From: Coraliomargarita sp965656715
GTDB lineage: Bacteria > Verrucomicrobiota > Verrucomicrobiia > Opitutales > Coraliomargaritaceae
DNA: 64,000 nt
Direction: 5' to 3'
NCBI GenBank assembly: GCA_965656715.1
Contig: CBFHLR010000013.1
Location: 1-64,000 of the forward strand
The notes under the pieces are model-generated. The model had not been told where the DNA came from. It worked only from the letters and a program-made list of their open reading frames with translations, and did no database searches. Shown here piece after piece: positions 48,546 through 57,448 of the stretch (its first letter is position 1; every line of letters starts with the position of its first letter). The translations under genes were made by a program, and so were the position numbers.

Positions 48546-48619
48546 GTAGGGCTCGTGCTTGCACGATGCCGCCTAGTAAATGCTTCGGTTCTACGGCATT
48601 CTGCAAGCAGAAGCCCTAC
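48546..48619. repeat. Long composite inverted repeat (two nested hairpins)
   Basis: Two 26-bp arms (48546-48571 and 48594-48619) are inverted copies that share GTAGGGCT, TGCTTGCA and ATGCCG. They differ only at four positions, where each arm keeps its own inner palindrome (CGTGCTTGCACG in one, TCTGCTTGCAGA in the other). Such paired, co-varying arms fit a mobile REP/BIME-like element. No gene is within it. Confidence 0.75.
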
Positions 48620-48675
48620 AGCTATTATCCCGCACACAGAATTAGGTTCTACCTTCTTAAGTTGTATAAAACAAA

Positions 48676-48704
48676 CAAGCCCGCTCCTAATCGGAACGGG
48701 CTTG
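48676..48704 (-). terminator. Terminator of typA
   Basis: CAAGCCCGCTCC pairs with GGAACGGGCTTG around TAATC with one G-T pair. Read on the minus strand it ends in TTTGTTTTA. It lies 23 bp beyond the typA stop codon. Confidence 0.82.
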
Positions 48705-48726
48705 TGTCAAAAATACGCTCTAGGTC

Positions 48727-50556
<1,830 letters not shown>

Positions 50557-50561
50557 GGTAT

Positions 50562-50637
50562 CTAATTCTTAATCGTAATCTTACTCTTAATCTAAAACGT
50601 AGTGTTGAGGATTAGGATTAAGATTATGAGTAAGATG
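50562..50637. repeat. TAATCTTA-type imperfect inverted repeat before typA
   Basis: One arm reads AATCTTACTCTTAATC (near 50576-50592) and the opposite arm, on the other strand, reads ATCTTACTCATAATCTTAATC (near 50616-50636). The heptad-like unit CTTAATC recurs. It fills the leader of typA and may be both a dispersed repeat and part of the untranslated leader. Confidence 0.5.
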
Positions 50638-50670
50638 TCTTTAAAGAGGGTGGATTCTAAAAAATAATGA

Positions 50671-50697
50671 ACCCCGTCGTCTGGATTACGGCGGGGT
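50671..50697 (-). terminator. Terminator of the SpoIIAA-like gene
   Basis: ACCCCGTCG pairs with CGGCGGGGT (one wobble). Read on the minus strand the stem is followed by TTCATTATTTTTTAG. It lies about 60 bp after the stop codon of the 50759-51163 gene. Confidence 0.7.
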
Positions 50698-50758
50698 GGA
50701 TGAAATCAGCGCGCGATCACGTCGATGCGCGGCGGGGAAGTCAATGGTAATGATTGCC

Positions 50759-51163
50759 TTAAATTATGGCGTCATCACCGACGTAGTTCATGGCTTCCGG
50801 GACGCCGACAAACTGTGCGGCAGCTTCTGCGGTCGAAAAAATTCCGACGTTCTCGGCGTTTTCGACGCGCTGTTGGAATAGATGGCTGAGTGCGACCACA
50901 ATCGGATCATCGGCGATGATCGCCCACTTTGCCTGTCCAAACATGTTGGAATCGTTCATCAGGCTGGCAAATGCGTAGAGCTCGACCTTTGTCATGCGGG
51001 AAACCGAGCCACGGTAGTCGGCGATACCGACGTAGGTCGGATCGTAGAGTGGATCTGCGAATAGTTGATCGGTTTTTTTAGCCAGTTCTTCGACTGTAAT
51101 GGCTCCGGTAACTGTTTCGACGATCAGCTTATGCTCTGGGAGAATTCTGTAGAGATAATCCAT
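50759..51163 (-). CDS. SpoIIAA-like (STAS/SEC14-type) small protein
   Basis: From ATG at 51163 this gives 134 residues, MDYLYRILPEHKLIVETVTG. It has the layout of the SpoIIAA-like fold: an N-terminal beta strand pair, the helix VEELAKKTDQLFADPLYDP, then YVGIADYRGSV, and a C-terminal FSTAEAAAQFVGVP helix. The family is small, cytoplasmic and of unknown role. An upstream in-frame TTG (51175) is a weaker start. It is single-gene. Confidence 0.68.
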   Translation of the reverse strand: MDYLYRILPEHKLIVETVTGAITVEELAKKTDQLFADPLYDPTYVGIADYRGSVSRMTKVELYAFASLMNDSNMFGQAKWAIIADDPIVVALSHLFQQRVENAENVGIFSTAEAAAQFVGVPEAMNYVGDDAII

Positions 51164-51246
51164 GGGAACTGGCAAATAGGGAAGGGTGTATATGTAAACC
51201 GTTTGTAATTTCTATTCTTAGCATAGGCGCATTGATTATCAAGTCG

Positions 51247-52605
51247 CTAGACTTGATAAAGCACACCTGGAGTCGGATTGAGTATTTGGCTGTCGGGCAG
51301 ACGCCGCTCGAGCTCCGTTTCAAACCACTCACGCGCTTGCGTCTCACCATGAGTCAGTATGATCGAACGCGCCTGTGAATGTTCCGCAAAATCGGCGAGC
51401 TCATCACGGTTTGCGTGTCCACTGAGGTCGAATTGGTGGATCGAGGCGCGATTCGGAGCGCGGTAATCAAGCACGTCAAAGAAATAGCTGTCGGCCTGGA
51501 GATCGCCGAGCAGCGCACCTCCTGGGGTGTCCGGATCGCAATAACCGACGAAGCAGATGCCGTTGTTGGAGTGGGGCAACAAGGATGCCGCGATTTTATA
51601 GGAGGGCGTGTGCTCGACCATCATACCACTACTGACGAGATAGATGCCTTTTTGTGGCAGGTCGCGCCCAGCGCGCAGGTTGATGTCGAGCGGCTTGACC
51701 TTCATCTGCTCCAGCATGCGGATGTTAAAGTCGATCAGGTTGGTCTTGTTGCGGATTTTATCGAAATAGTTGCACAGATCCATCCCGAGTCCGGCAGCGA
51801 AGATTTTGCTGCGTGGCAGGCGGCCGAAGTTGCGCGCTTCAAATAGGATTTTGAACAACTCCTGCATGCGTCCGAGTGCGAACACGGGGATCAGGGCACT
51901 GCCACCGCGCTCCAGAATTGCGGCGATTTGCCCGATGAGGCGGTCGACTTCACTGGCGCGCGTTTTGTGTGGGCAGCGGGCGGTCGCTCCGCGGGTGGTT
52001 TCCAGTATGAGTGTGTCGATTTTTCCCGTCGGTAAATGCGCACCCGGTAGCGTGCGTTGATCGTCGAATAACACGTCGCCCGAAAAGACGATGCGGCGCC
52101 CCTTATGAATGAACTCGACCGCTGCGGCTCCGGCTACGTGGCCCGCGGGGTGGAGGATGACTTCGATGTGCTCGTCGCCCTTACGGTAGACTTCGCTGCG
52201 CTCAAAGCGTTGGCCGACTAATTGTTTGTTCAGCTGTGCGATGTCGCGATGTAGAAAAAGCGGCAGGTCGAGGCGGCCGTGCTCCTCGCGCTGACGCTTC
52301 ATGACATTGACAGAGTTGCGCAGCATCCGGGGGGCGAGCGTCAGGTTTGGGATGCTGGTGATGACCTCTGCTTGTGGGTTTTGCCCTACGATGATTGGCA
52401 GTGAGCCTAGGTGATCGAGGTGACAGTGAGTGAGCACGATCAAGTCGAGGTCGATACCGTCGATTTCGTCATAGTCCGGCATCGACTCTTTGCCCATCTT
52501 TTTTGGGTGCAGTCCGGCATCGACGAGAATGTTGAAGCCGCCGATTTGAATGAAGTGCGAGTTGGCGCCAATGCCGCCCTCACTGTTGAGATCGATAAGT
52601 TTCAT
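51247..52605 (-). CDS. Beta-CASP metallo-beta-lactamase fold nuclease-like protein
   Basis: The 452 residues have the metal site THCHLDHLG (His60, His62, Asp64, His65), HPAGHVAGAAAVEF, and VFSGDVLFDDQ. A beta-CASP cap domain follows, with ALGRMQELFKIL, then FDLSGHANRDEL and SIILTHGET in the C-terminal RMBL part. This is the architecture of CPSF73-like RNA-processing or ribonuclease J-related enzymes. A KH domain, present in archaeal forms, is absent. Substrate is likely RNA, by family. Confidence 0.9.
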   Translation of the reverse strand: MKLIDLNSEGGIGANSHFIQIGGFNILVDAGLHPKKMGKESMPDYDEIDGIDLDLIVLTHCHLDHLGSLPIIVGQNPQAEVITSIPNLTLAPRMLRNSVNVMKRQREEHGRLDLPLFLHRDIAQLNKQLVGQRFERSEVYRKGDEHIEVILHPAGHVAGAAAVEFIHKGRRIVFSGDVLFDDQRTLPGAHLPTGKIDTLILETTRGATARCPHKTRASEVDRLIGQIAAILERGGSALIPVFALGRMQELFKILFEARNFGRLPRSKIFAAGLGMDLCNYFDKIRNKTNLIDFNIRMLEQMKVKPLDINLRAGRDLPQKGIYLVSSGMMVEHTPSYKIAASLLPHSNNGICFVGYCDPDTPGGALLGDLQADSYFFDVLDYRAPNRASIHQFDLSGHANRDELADFAEHSQARSIILTHGETQAREWFETELERRLPDSQILNPTPGVLYQV

Positions 52606-52610
52606 TCTAT

Positions 52611-52647
52611 AGAAGCAGTCAGAAGAAAGGAGTTAGGAGTCAGAAGC
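52611..52647. repeat. AGTCAGAAG-type degenerate tandem repeat
   Basis: The string AGAAGCAGTCAGAAGAAAGG followed by AGTTAGGAGTCAGAAG repeats a seven- to eight-base unit. It lies in the leader between the beta-CASP gene and apaG. Such strings are common dispersed intergenic sequences in this group of bacteria. Confidence 0.45.
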
Positions 52648-52693
52648 TGTGCTGACGTGATTCCTCATTTAGTAGCGTCTTGCAAGATCAGTT

Positions 52694-53086
52694 CTAGTCG
52701 TCTTCCTCTGGAATCGTCATTTCGATTGTTGGAATACGGACGTATATGGGCTCTCCGGTAGTATCCACACCGTGAAAGGAGCCTTCAGCAACGGCATTGC
52801 AGGCAAGTGCGTGGTGGCTGTTGTAGCTGAAATTCTCGCCAGGCGCCAGTGTCGGGGTCTTGCCGACGATCCCTTCACCTTCGATGACATTGAGTTGCCC
52901 CTGCTCGTCACGAATCACCCAGCGTCGTCCATTGAGTGTGACGGTGCACTCGGAGAGATTGGTAATCGTGATGAAATAGATAAAGGCGTGAGGGGTTTCC
53001 GATGTGACGTCTTCGGAGTCAAAAAAGTATACGACGCGATCCAGTGTCGCTCGCAGGCCGGGGAGTTCTTTGCTTTGTGTGGCCAC
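52694..53086 (-). CDS. apaG: ApaG-family protein
   Basis: The 130 residues form the single ApaG beta-sandwich. Motifs include HAFIYFITITNLSE, TLNGRRWVIRDEQG with VIEGEGIVGK, and PTLAPGENFSYNSHHALACN. ApaG is linked to Co2+/Mg2+ resistance and Ap4A metabolism in E. coli, but its molecular role is unclear; the fold also occurs as a binding domain in F-box proteins. The start is a GTG at 53086. Confidence 0.9.
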   Translation of the reverse strand: MATQSKELPGLRATLDRVVYFFDSEDVTSETPHAFIYFITITNLSECTVTLNGRRWVIRDEQGQLNVIEGEGIVGKTPTLAPGENFSYNSHHALACNAVAEGSFHGVDTTGEPIYVRIPTIEMTIPEEDD

Positions 53087-53338
53087 TGATTAGAAAGAAC
53101 TGCTTAGTTTGCTCTAGGGGGCAATTAGAATCGTCTTTTTGGGGACGTTTGTTGAGGACCTTTGCTCATTTATTTTTTGGGTGATAATGAATCGTTAAGC
53201 GCGTGCGATTGAGGTGGTTTCCTTATGCTTCCCGTTGTCAAATACGTAGTCTTTCTATTTTGTAAAATACTGATAATTAAAAGGTTTGTGAGGGCTATCT
53301 ATTTGACTGTGGTCGGGTTTTAGCGATAGTAAAAGTGT

Positions 53339-53806
53339 ATGGTTGATATGTGGTTTGAGGGTAGCAGCAGCACGCAGCAGAGAGCACGCAAGCGAGTCAG
53401 GCGAGCTAGAGGTTTTACTCTGGTAGAGCTGTTGATTGCGTTGTCGGTTTTTATGGTCGTGATCGCGAGTTGCTTTGCCTGTCTGCAGCTAGGGAACCAG
53501 TTGGTTGATAATGCTCGGCATTATACGCGTGCGTCTCAGGTGATGCAGAGTGAGATCGAGCGCATTCGTTCAATGGCTTGGGGGACATTGACTACATTGC
53601 CCGCTGACGAAACGACATTAGATATCCCAGCGCAATTTGATCAGGAAGTTTATCGTCGGTATACGTTGACCCGCTCTATCACAGGAAGTGATGATATGCG
53701 CACGATTACTCTCAGGGTGTCATGGTCAGATGTGAGGGGGAAAGATCACACGAGGGAGTATGTGACGATGTATGTGAAGGGGGGGCTGTATGACTACATT
53801 CAGTAA
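53339..53806 (+). CDS. PilV-like minor pilin (cassette 1)
   Basis: The 155 residues have a basic leader and a type IV prepilin cleavage site: ARG then FTLVELLIALSVFMVV (cut after Gly25, Glu at +5). It is followed by a typical N-terminal helix. The C-terminal part is a small beta-rich domain (RSITGSDDMRTITLRVSW). It should be processed by a prepilin peptidase and assembled into a pilus or pseudopilus, possibly as a minor subunit. It overlaps the next pilin-like gene by 17 bp. No assembly ATPase or secretin gene is present. Confidence 0.85.
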   Translation: MVDMWFEGSSSTQQRARKRVRRARGFTLVELLIALSVFMVVIASCFACLQLGNQLVDNARHYTRASQVMQSEIERIRSMAWGTLTTLPADETTLDIPAQFDQEVYRRYTLTRSITGSDDMRTITLRVSWSDVRGKDHTREYVTMYVKGGLYDYIQ

Positions 53807-54368
53807 GGCCAATTCTGCAAGCCGCTTGCGCATTGGCGGGTTATCTAAACGAGCCTTTACCCTGGTCGAGCTGATGTTTGCTGCGGGGATTCTTGCGATG
53901 GTTGTGGCAATCGTTACCCCTACATTTATTGCCTTCAGTAAGTATACGGTGAGTTTGGGGAATTACTCGGATATGAGTTATGATAGCCGTATGGCAGTGG
54001 AAATTTTATCCCGTGATATCCGAGCGGCAGAATCACTGACGAGGGCGAATGCGTCTCGTTTGGTGTTGGAAACACCGGCAGATTTAGGGGGCGAAACGAT
54101 TGATTATCGATACAGTGCGGACCGAGGGATCCTCTTTAGATCAGTGACGGATTCATCGGGCACGACTACGCGCGATGAATTGCTCGAGGATCTGCAGCGT
54201 TTTGAGTTTATCTATTACAATCGTTTGGGGAATGAGAGCACTGCAGCCTCGCGCTTAACCGAGACGAAGAGCATCAATATTGATGCGCTTATGGCGCGTG
54301 AAGTTGTTGAGCAGAGTAATACTGACTATATTATATCGGCTAAATTTATGATGCGTAATGCAAATTAA
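53790..54368 (+). CDS. PilW-like minor pilin (cassette 1)
   Basis: The 192 residues have the prepilin cleavage region SKRAFTLVELMFAAGIL, with Ala rather than Gly before Phe23 and Glu at +5. The mature part has MAVEILSRDIRAAESL and a beta-rich C-terminus, resembling PilW/PilJ-type pilins. It overlaps the PilV-like gene and abuts the PilX-like gene, so the three form one operon. Its counterpart in cassette 2 is the gene at 56761. Confidence 0.83.
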   Translation: MTTFSKANSASRLRIGGLSKRAFTLVELMFAAGILAMVVAIVTPTFIAFSKYTVSLGNYSDMSYDSRMAVEILSRDIRAAESLTRANASRLVLETPADLGGETIDYRYSADRGILFRSVTDSSGTTTRDELLEDLQRFEFIYYNRLGNESTAASRLTETKSINIDALMAREVVEQSNTDYIISAKFMMRNAN

Positions 54369-54392
54369 GTGTGGGTGAAACAAGGAGTAGGT

Positions 54393-55790
54393 ATGAAGCA
54401 AGATAAGGCATATATTAATGATTCACGCAAGCAGGGCTCTGCATTAATTTCGGCGGTGATTTTCAGCACGATTGCAGCAGTTCTCGCGGTCTCGTATTTG
54501 ACGTTAGCGAACTCTGAATATAAGAGCTCGATGCGATCGTATTTGTATTCATCGAGCTTGAATCTTGCGGAGGCGGGAGTGGAATATTCGATTAATAAAC
54601 TGGTGAATGGCTCTGCGGCGAGTCATTCGACATGGGTCGATTCGGGGACTGATGTGATTGTCGATGGGCCTTTTCGTGGAGATGTGAAGGTTGTTGTTAT
54701 GGATGCTTCCTCTAGCAGTCCGACTATTTTTTCTGAGGGCAAGATGACTGGGCATCCGAGCGGTGACGTGTTGAAGCAAATTCGAGTTGAACTCAGTAGT
54801 GGTTTTCAACCTTTTGAACAAGGGTTCGCCGCGCGCAATGGGATGACCATGAGTGGTAACGGAGTGCTGATGGATAGTTACAATTCCGCTTATGGTGCTT
54901 ATGGTGCCTCTTTATTAGGATCTGGTGCTCCTAGTGGTTACGGTGTGAGCGGTCGCAATATTAACGATGATATTACTGTGGCGAGTGATTCGGTTGCGAC
55001 GGCTGATTCAAGTTTGATCAGTCAGGGGAATGCGGATATCTATGGTTATGTTGCGGTGAGTCCTGGCTCAAACGTTTCGATTGGGCCCAATGGGGCTGTG
55101 AGTTCCTATGGGGGCAGTCATGATGATAGCCGTATCGAATACGATTTTTATGCAGATTTTCCTGTGAAGTCAGCTCCAACGGCTGGTGTAACGGCAATCT
55201 CGAATATTAGTGGCGCAACGACATTGTCCGCCGGAACATATCGTGTGGACTCTGTCAGCCTGTCTGGTAATAACAGGAATATCCTGAATATCTCGGGTGA
55301 TGTAACTCTAATTGTAACCGGAGATGTTTCATTCAAGGGCCAGAGTTCAATAAGTGTTCCAAATGGATCTAAGTTGACGATGTATGCCGATGGAGATGTG
55401 GAGATTGGCGGCAATGGTATCATTAACGGCAGTGGTGTGCCGTCGGATGTATTTATTTATGGAACACAGGATGCGACCGATAATGGTGATGGCACGTATA
55501 GTGCCGGTCAGACTATCAAAATCGCAGGTAACGGTGTGCTCTCTGCGGCAGTTTATGCACCAGGTGCTGATTTAACACTCAATGGGGGTGGATCGCGTGG
55601 GGATGTTTTTGGCTCTGCGGTCGGCTTTACTGCGACGGTGACAGGGGGCAGTTCTTTCCATTTTGATGAAGCGTTGCGCGAAATAGTTGAAGGAGGGGGC
55701 CAATATTCAATTGATAGTTGGTTGGAGATGACGAGTGTGACTACCGCTTCAACTCCAATTGATATGTCGGGCTATGCCGATACGAATTGA
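54393..55790 (+). CDS. PilX-like membrane-anchored surface protein (cassette 1)
   Basis: The 465 residues start at the ATG at 54393, behind an AAGGAG-type ribosome binding site that is unusually clear for this window. An N-terminal PilX-like helix, KQGSALISAVIFSTIAAVLA, is followed by LAEAGVEYSINKL. A long domain (about 150-430) of short beta repeats follows (NISGDVTLIVTGDVSFKGQ, LTMYADGDVEIGGNGIINGS, AVYAPGADLTLNGGG). It matches the DUF7305-like beta-helical domain of PilX-type proteins. It probably sits at or near the pilus tip. Cassette 2 has a paralogue with an added repeat tail. Confidence 0.8.
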   Translation: MKQDKAYINDSRKQGSALISAVIFSTIAAVLAVSYLTLANSEYKSSMRSYLYSSSLNLAEAGVEYSINKLVNGSAASHSTWVDSGTDVIVDGPFRGDVKVVVMDASSSSPTIFSEGKMTGHPSGDVLKQIRVELSSGFQPFEQGFAARNGMTMSGNGVLMDSYNSAYGAYGASLLGSGAPSGYGVSGRNINDDITVASDSVATADSSLISQGNADIYGYVAVSPGSNVSIGPNGAVSSYGGSHDDSRIEYDFYADFPVKSAPTAGVTAISNISGATTLSAGTYRVDSVSLSGNNRNILNISGDVTLIVTGDVSFKGQSSISVPNGSKLTMYADGDVEIGGNGIINGSGVPSDVFIYGTQDATDNGDGTYSAGQTIKIAGNGVLSAAVYAPGADLTLNGGGSRGDVFGSAVGFTATVTGGSSFHFDEALREIVEGGGQYSIDSWLEMTSVTTASTPIDMSGYADTN

Positions 55791-55902
55791 AAGCCTTTAG
55801 TCATGTTCACGTAGGAGTTGGCGGTTTTTTGCGTATTTGTGATATGTGAAGTCTTAATCTTCAGATAATGAGGGGTTTACATTAGTAGCATTTTCTTTGG
55901 TG

Positions 55903-56037
55903 ATGTATCCCAGTTTAACAGTTTCATTGCTTGCGATGCTGACTCTATGCTCGTCGGACTATTCTGTGATTACTTTGAACGCGCCGACGGAGGATGGCAC
56001 TGGAGAGTCTTGTCTCAAAACTTGGCAACACCCTTAA
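55903..56037 (+). CDS. Possible small lipoprotein-like ORF (44 aa)
   Basis: This ORF reads MYPSLTVSLLAMLTLCSSDY and then a short polar tail with a second cysteine. The N-terminus resembles a lipoprotein signal with Cys16 as a possible lipid site. The tail is only about 28 residues and no homologue is known to me. It may be a chance ORF or a gene remnant. There is no ribosome binding site in front. Confidence 0.2.
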   Translation: MYPSLTVSLLAMLTLCSSDYSVITLNAPTEDGTGESCLKTWQHP

Positions 56038-56056
56038 ATCTGTAGATTCTGGTGTG

Positions 56057-56146
56057 ATGCCGCACGAGATCGAAGCAGATTGGGATCAAGTTCACATGCT
56101 TCCCGCATGTATTGAAGATTGGATCGGAGCCCGAGCGCCCCCCTGA
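56057..56146 (+). pseudogene. Transposase N-terminus remnant
   Basis: The frame reads EADWDQVHMLPACIEDWIGA and then RAPP before a TGA. The pattern 'Q-x-x-(M/L)LP-x-x-(I/L)xDW' is the N-terminal signature of IS1182/IS4-like DDE transposases (compare QxxLLPPSLDDWV). Nothing further of a transposase follows, so the rest has been deleted. It sits between the paralogous pilin cassettes, where a mobile element could have mediated rearrangement. Confidence 0.5.
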
Positions 56147-56301
56147 CCCTAGAGCTGCAGGGAAATATGCGGGCTAGGCAACTAAACCAACAGAGTGTCT
56201 CTGAGTTTTAACAACGAATGGGGCATTCCCCCTCCCCCGCAGGTGGTAAGGTGAATTCTAATAAAAATAGGGTTTTTATCCTATAAAAAGGATTGTATTC
56301 A

Positions 56302-56326
56302 TAGGTTATTTTTAGCAAGTAACCTA
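56302..56326. promoter_or_regulatory. Dyad adjoining the cassette 2 start codon
   Basis: TAGGTTA (56302-56308) pairs with TAACCTA (56320-56326) around an 11-nt loop, and ends 3 bp before the GTG start at 56330. It could be an operator or a leader hairpin that controls access to the start codon. Confidence 0.3.
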
Positions 56327-56329
56327 CTT

Positions 56330-56758
56330 GTGGATAAGTCGAGACAGGGTGAGCAGGGCTTTTCGCTCGTAGAAGTGATGATCGCGATGGGGATCATCAC
56401 CTTCTTTGCTACGGGCGTGTATGGCACACTGATCCTTGCGTCGAAGATTTACTACAGTGGTCGTGATATCGATGAGGCGAATCTGATTCTCCAATACGAA
56501 ATTGAAAACGTCCGTGGCCTGCGCTGGGAGGATGTAGAGAAAATGGACAGCAGTAAGGACTTGGACAGTGCTTCACTGGATGCCTACGGCGATACCTATA
56601 TTTTGAGTCGTGAGGTCGATGATTCGCTCGATGGAATGAAGAAAATCACTTTTACCGTGAGCTGGACCGGACGAAACGGATCCTTGCGGGAATTAAGCAG
56701 CGGAGACGTCGCGTATACCGAAGAAGGTCTGAGCGATAGTTATTATAGAGAGTATTGA
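56330..56758 (+). CDS. PilV-like minor pilin (cassette 2)
   Basis: The 142 residues start with GTG and a short leader: QGEQGFSLVEVMIAMGIITF (cut after Gly10, Glu at +5). The rest resembles the 53339 gene product in size and plan, with an Ile/Glu helix and a beta-rich end (KKITFTVSWTGRNGSLREL). It should be a prepilin-peptidase substrate. Its stop overlaps the next start region. It is the first gene of cassette 2. Confidence 0.83.
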   Translation: MDKSRQGEQGFSLVEVMIAMGIITFFATGVYGTLILASKIYYSGRDIDEANLILQYEIENVRGLRWEDVEKMDSSKDLDSASLDAYGDTYILSREVDDSLDGMKKITFTVSWTGRNGSLRELSSGDVAYTEEGLSDSYYREY

Positions 56759-56760
56759 GC

Positions 56761-57390
56761 ATGTATTCTACCGAACAGTCACAGTTCTCTAGCCGCCGTG
56801 GGTTTACCCTGGCGGAATTGGTGTTTGCTGCGGGGATCTCTGTGTTCGTGGTGATGGTCAGTTTAGGATTGTTGATGACTATGCTGAAGTCGGAAGCAGA
56901 GAATTATAATAAAATATCGATGGATGAGGAGGCATCGAGTTTCCTAATCGCATTTACACGTGATGTGCAGGCTTCCGGAGAAGTGCTTACCGCTACTGCG
57001 GATGCCATCGAGTTGGAGTTGCTTCGATATAGTGATACAGGTTCATACTCTGAATTCGTTGGCTATTACCTTCGGCAAGTAGAGGGTTCGGAGGATTATT
57101 ATATCCTTCGGAGTTTAGAGGACGTGGATGGGAATGTCAGACAGAAGGAGTTCTTTAAGCTGAATGGCAATAATGGGGCGATCGGTATGATTAGTATGCA
57201 GGCCAGCATCAAAGATACGACCGTCAAATATAGCACCTCATTCTATGACGCGGTTCGTGAGGCGACGGATGCCGCAGATCAGGTTCGTTTTATTCGCTGG
57301 GAATTTCCGCTCCATTATGAGGCCAGCACGATGACTTTTAGCCGAAAGGTAACCTCACCACTTGTTATGCTGCGTAACAAGACCAGCTAG
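56761..57390 (+). CDS. PilW-like minor pilin (cassette 2)
   Basis: The 209 residues have the prepilin cleavage region SSRRGFTLAELVFAAGISVF (cut after Gly14, Glu at +5). Mature segments SSFLIAFTRDVQASGEVL and IELELLRYSDTGSYSEF parallel the cassette 1 PilW-like protein. The ATG at 56761 is preferred over a TTG at 56755 that overlaps the previous stop codon. It is followed by the PilX-like gene. Confidence 0.83.
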   Translation: MYSTEQSQFSSRRGFTLAELVFAAGISVFVVMVSLGLLMTMLKSEAENYNKISMDEEASSFLIAFTRDVQASGEVLTATADAIELELLRYSDTGSYSEFVGYYLRQVEGSEDYYILRSLEDVDGNVRQKEFFKLNGNNGAIGMISMQASIKDTTVKYSTSFYDAVREATDAADQVRFIRWEFPLHYEASTMTFSRKVTSPLVMLRNKTS

Positions 57391-57448
57391 CAAGACGACT
57401 TTAATAACCATTTTTAAAGACCCAACTAACCAGAACGGAAGGCGCTCC

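Larger units (their letters stand above)
55791..56329. other. 540-bp gene-free gap between the two pilin cassettes
   Basis: This is the only stretch over 300 bp without a confident gene. It holds a possible 44-codon ORF (55903-56037), a transposase-like remnant (56057-56146) and a 7-bp dyad next to the downstream start codon (56302-56326). No tRNA, CRISPR or clear terminator was found. The gap marks the boundary of a probable cassette duplication or insertion. Confidence 0.7.
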
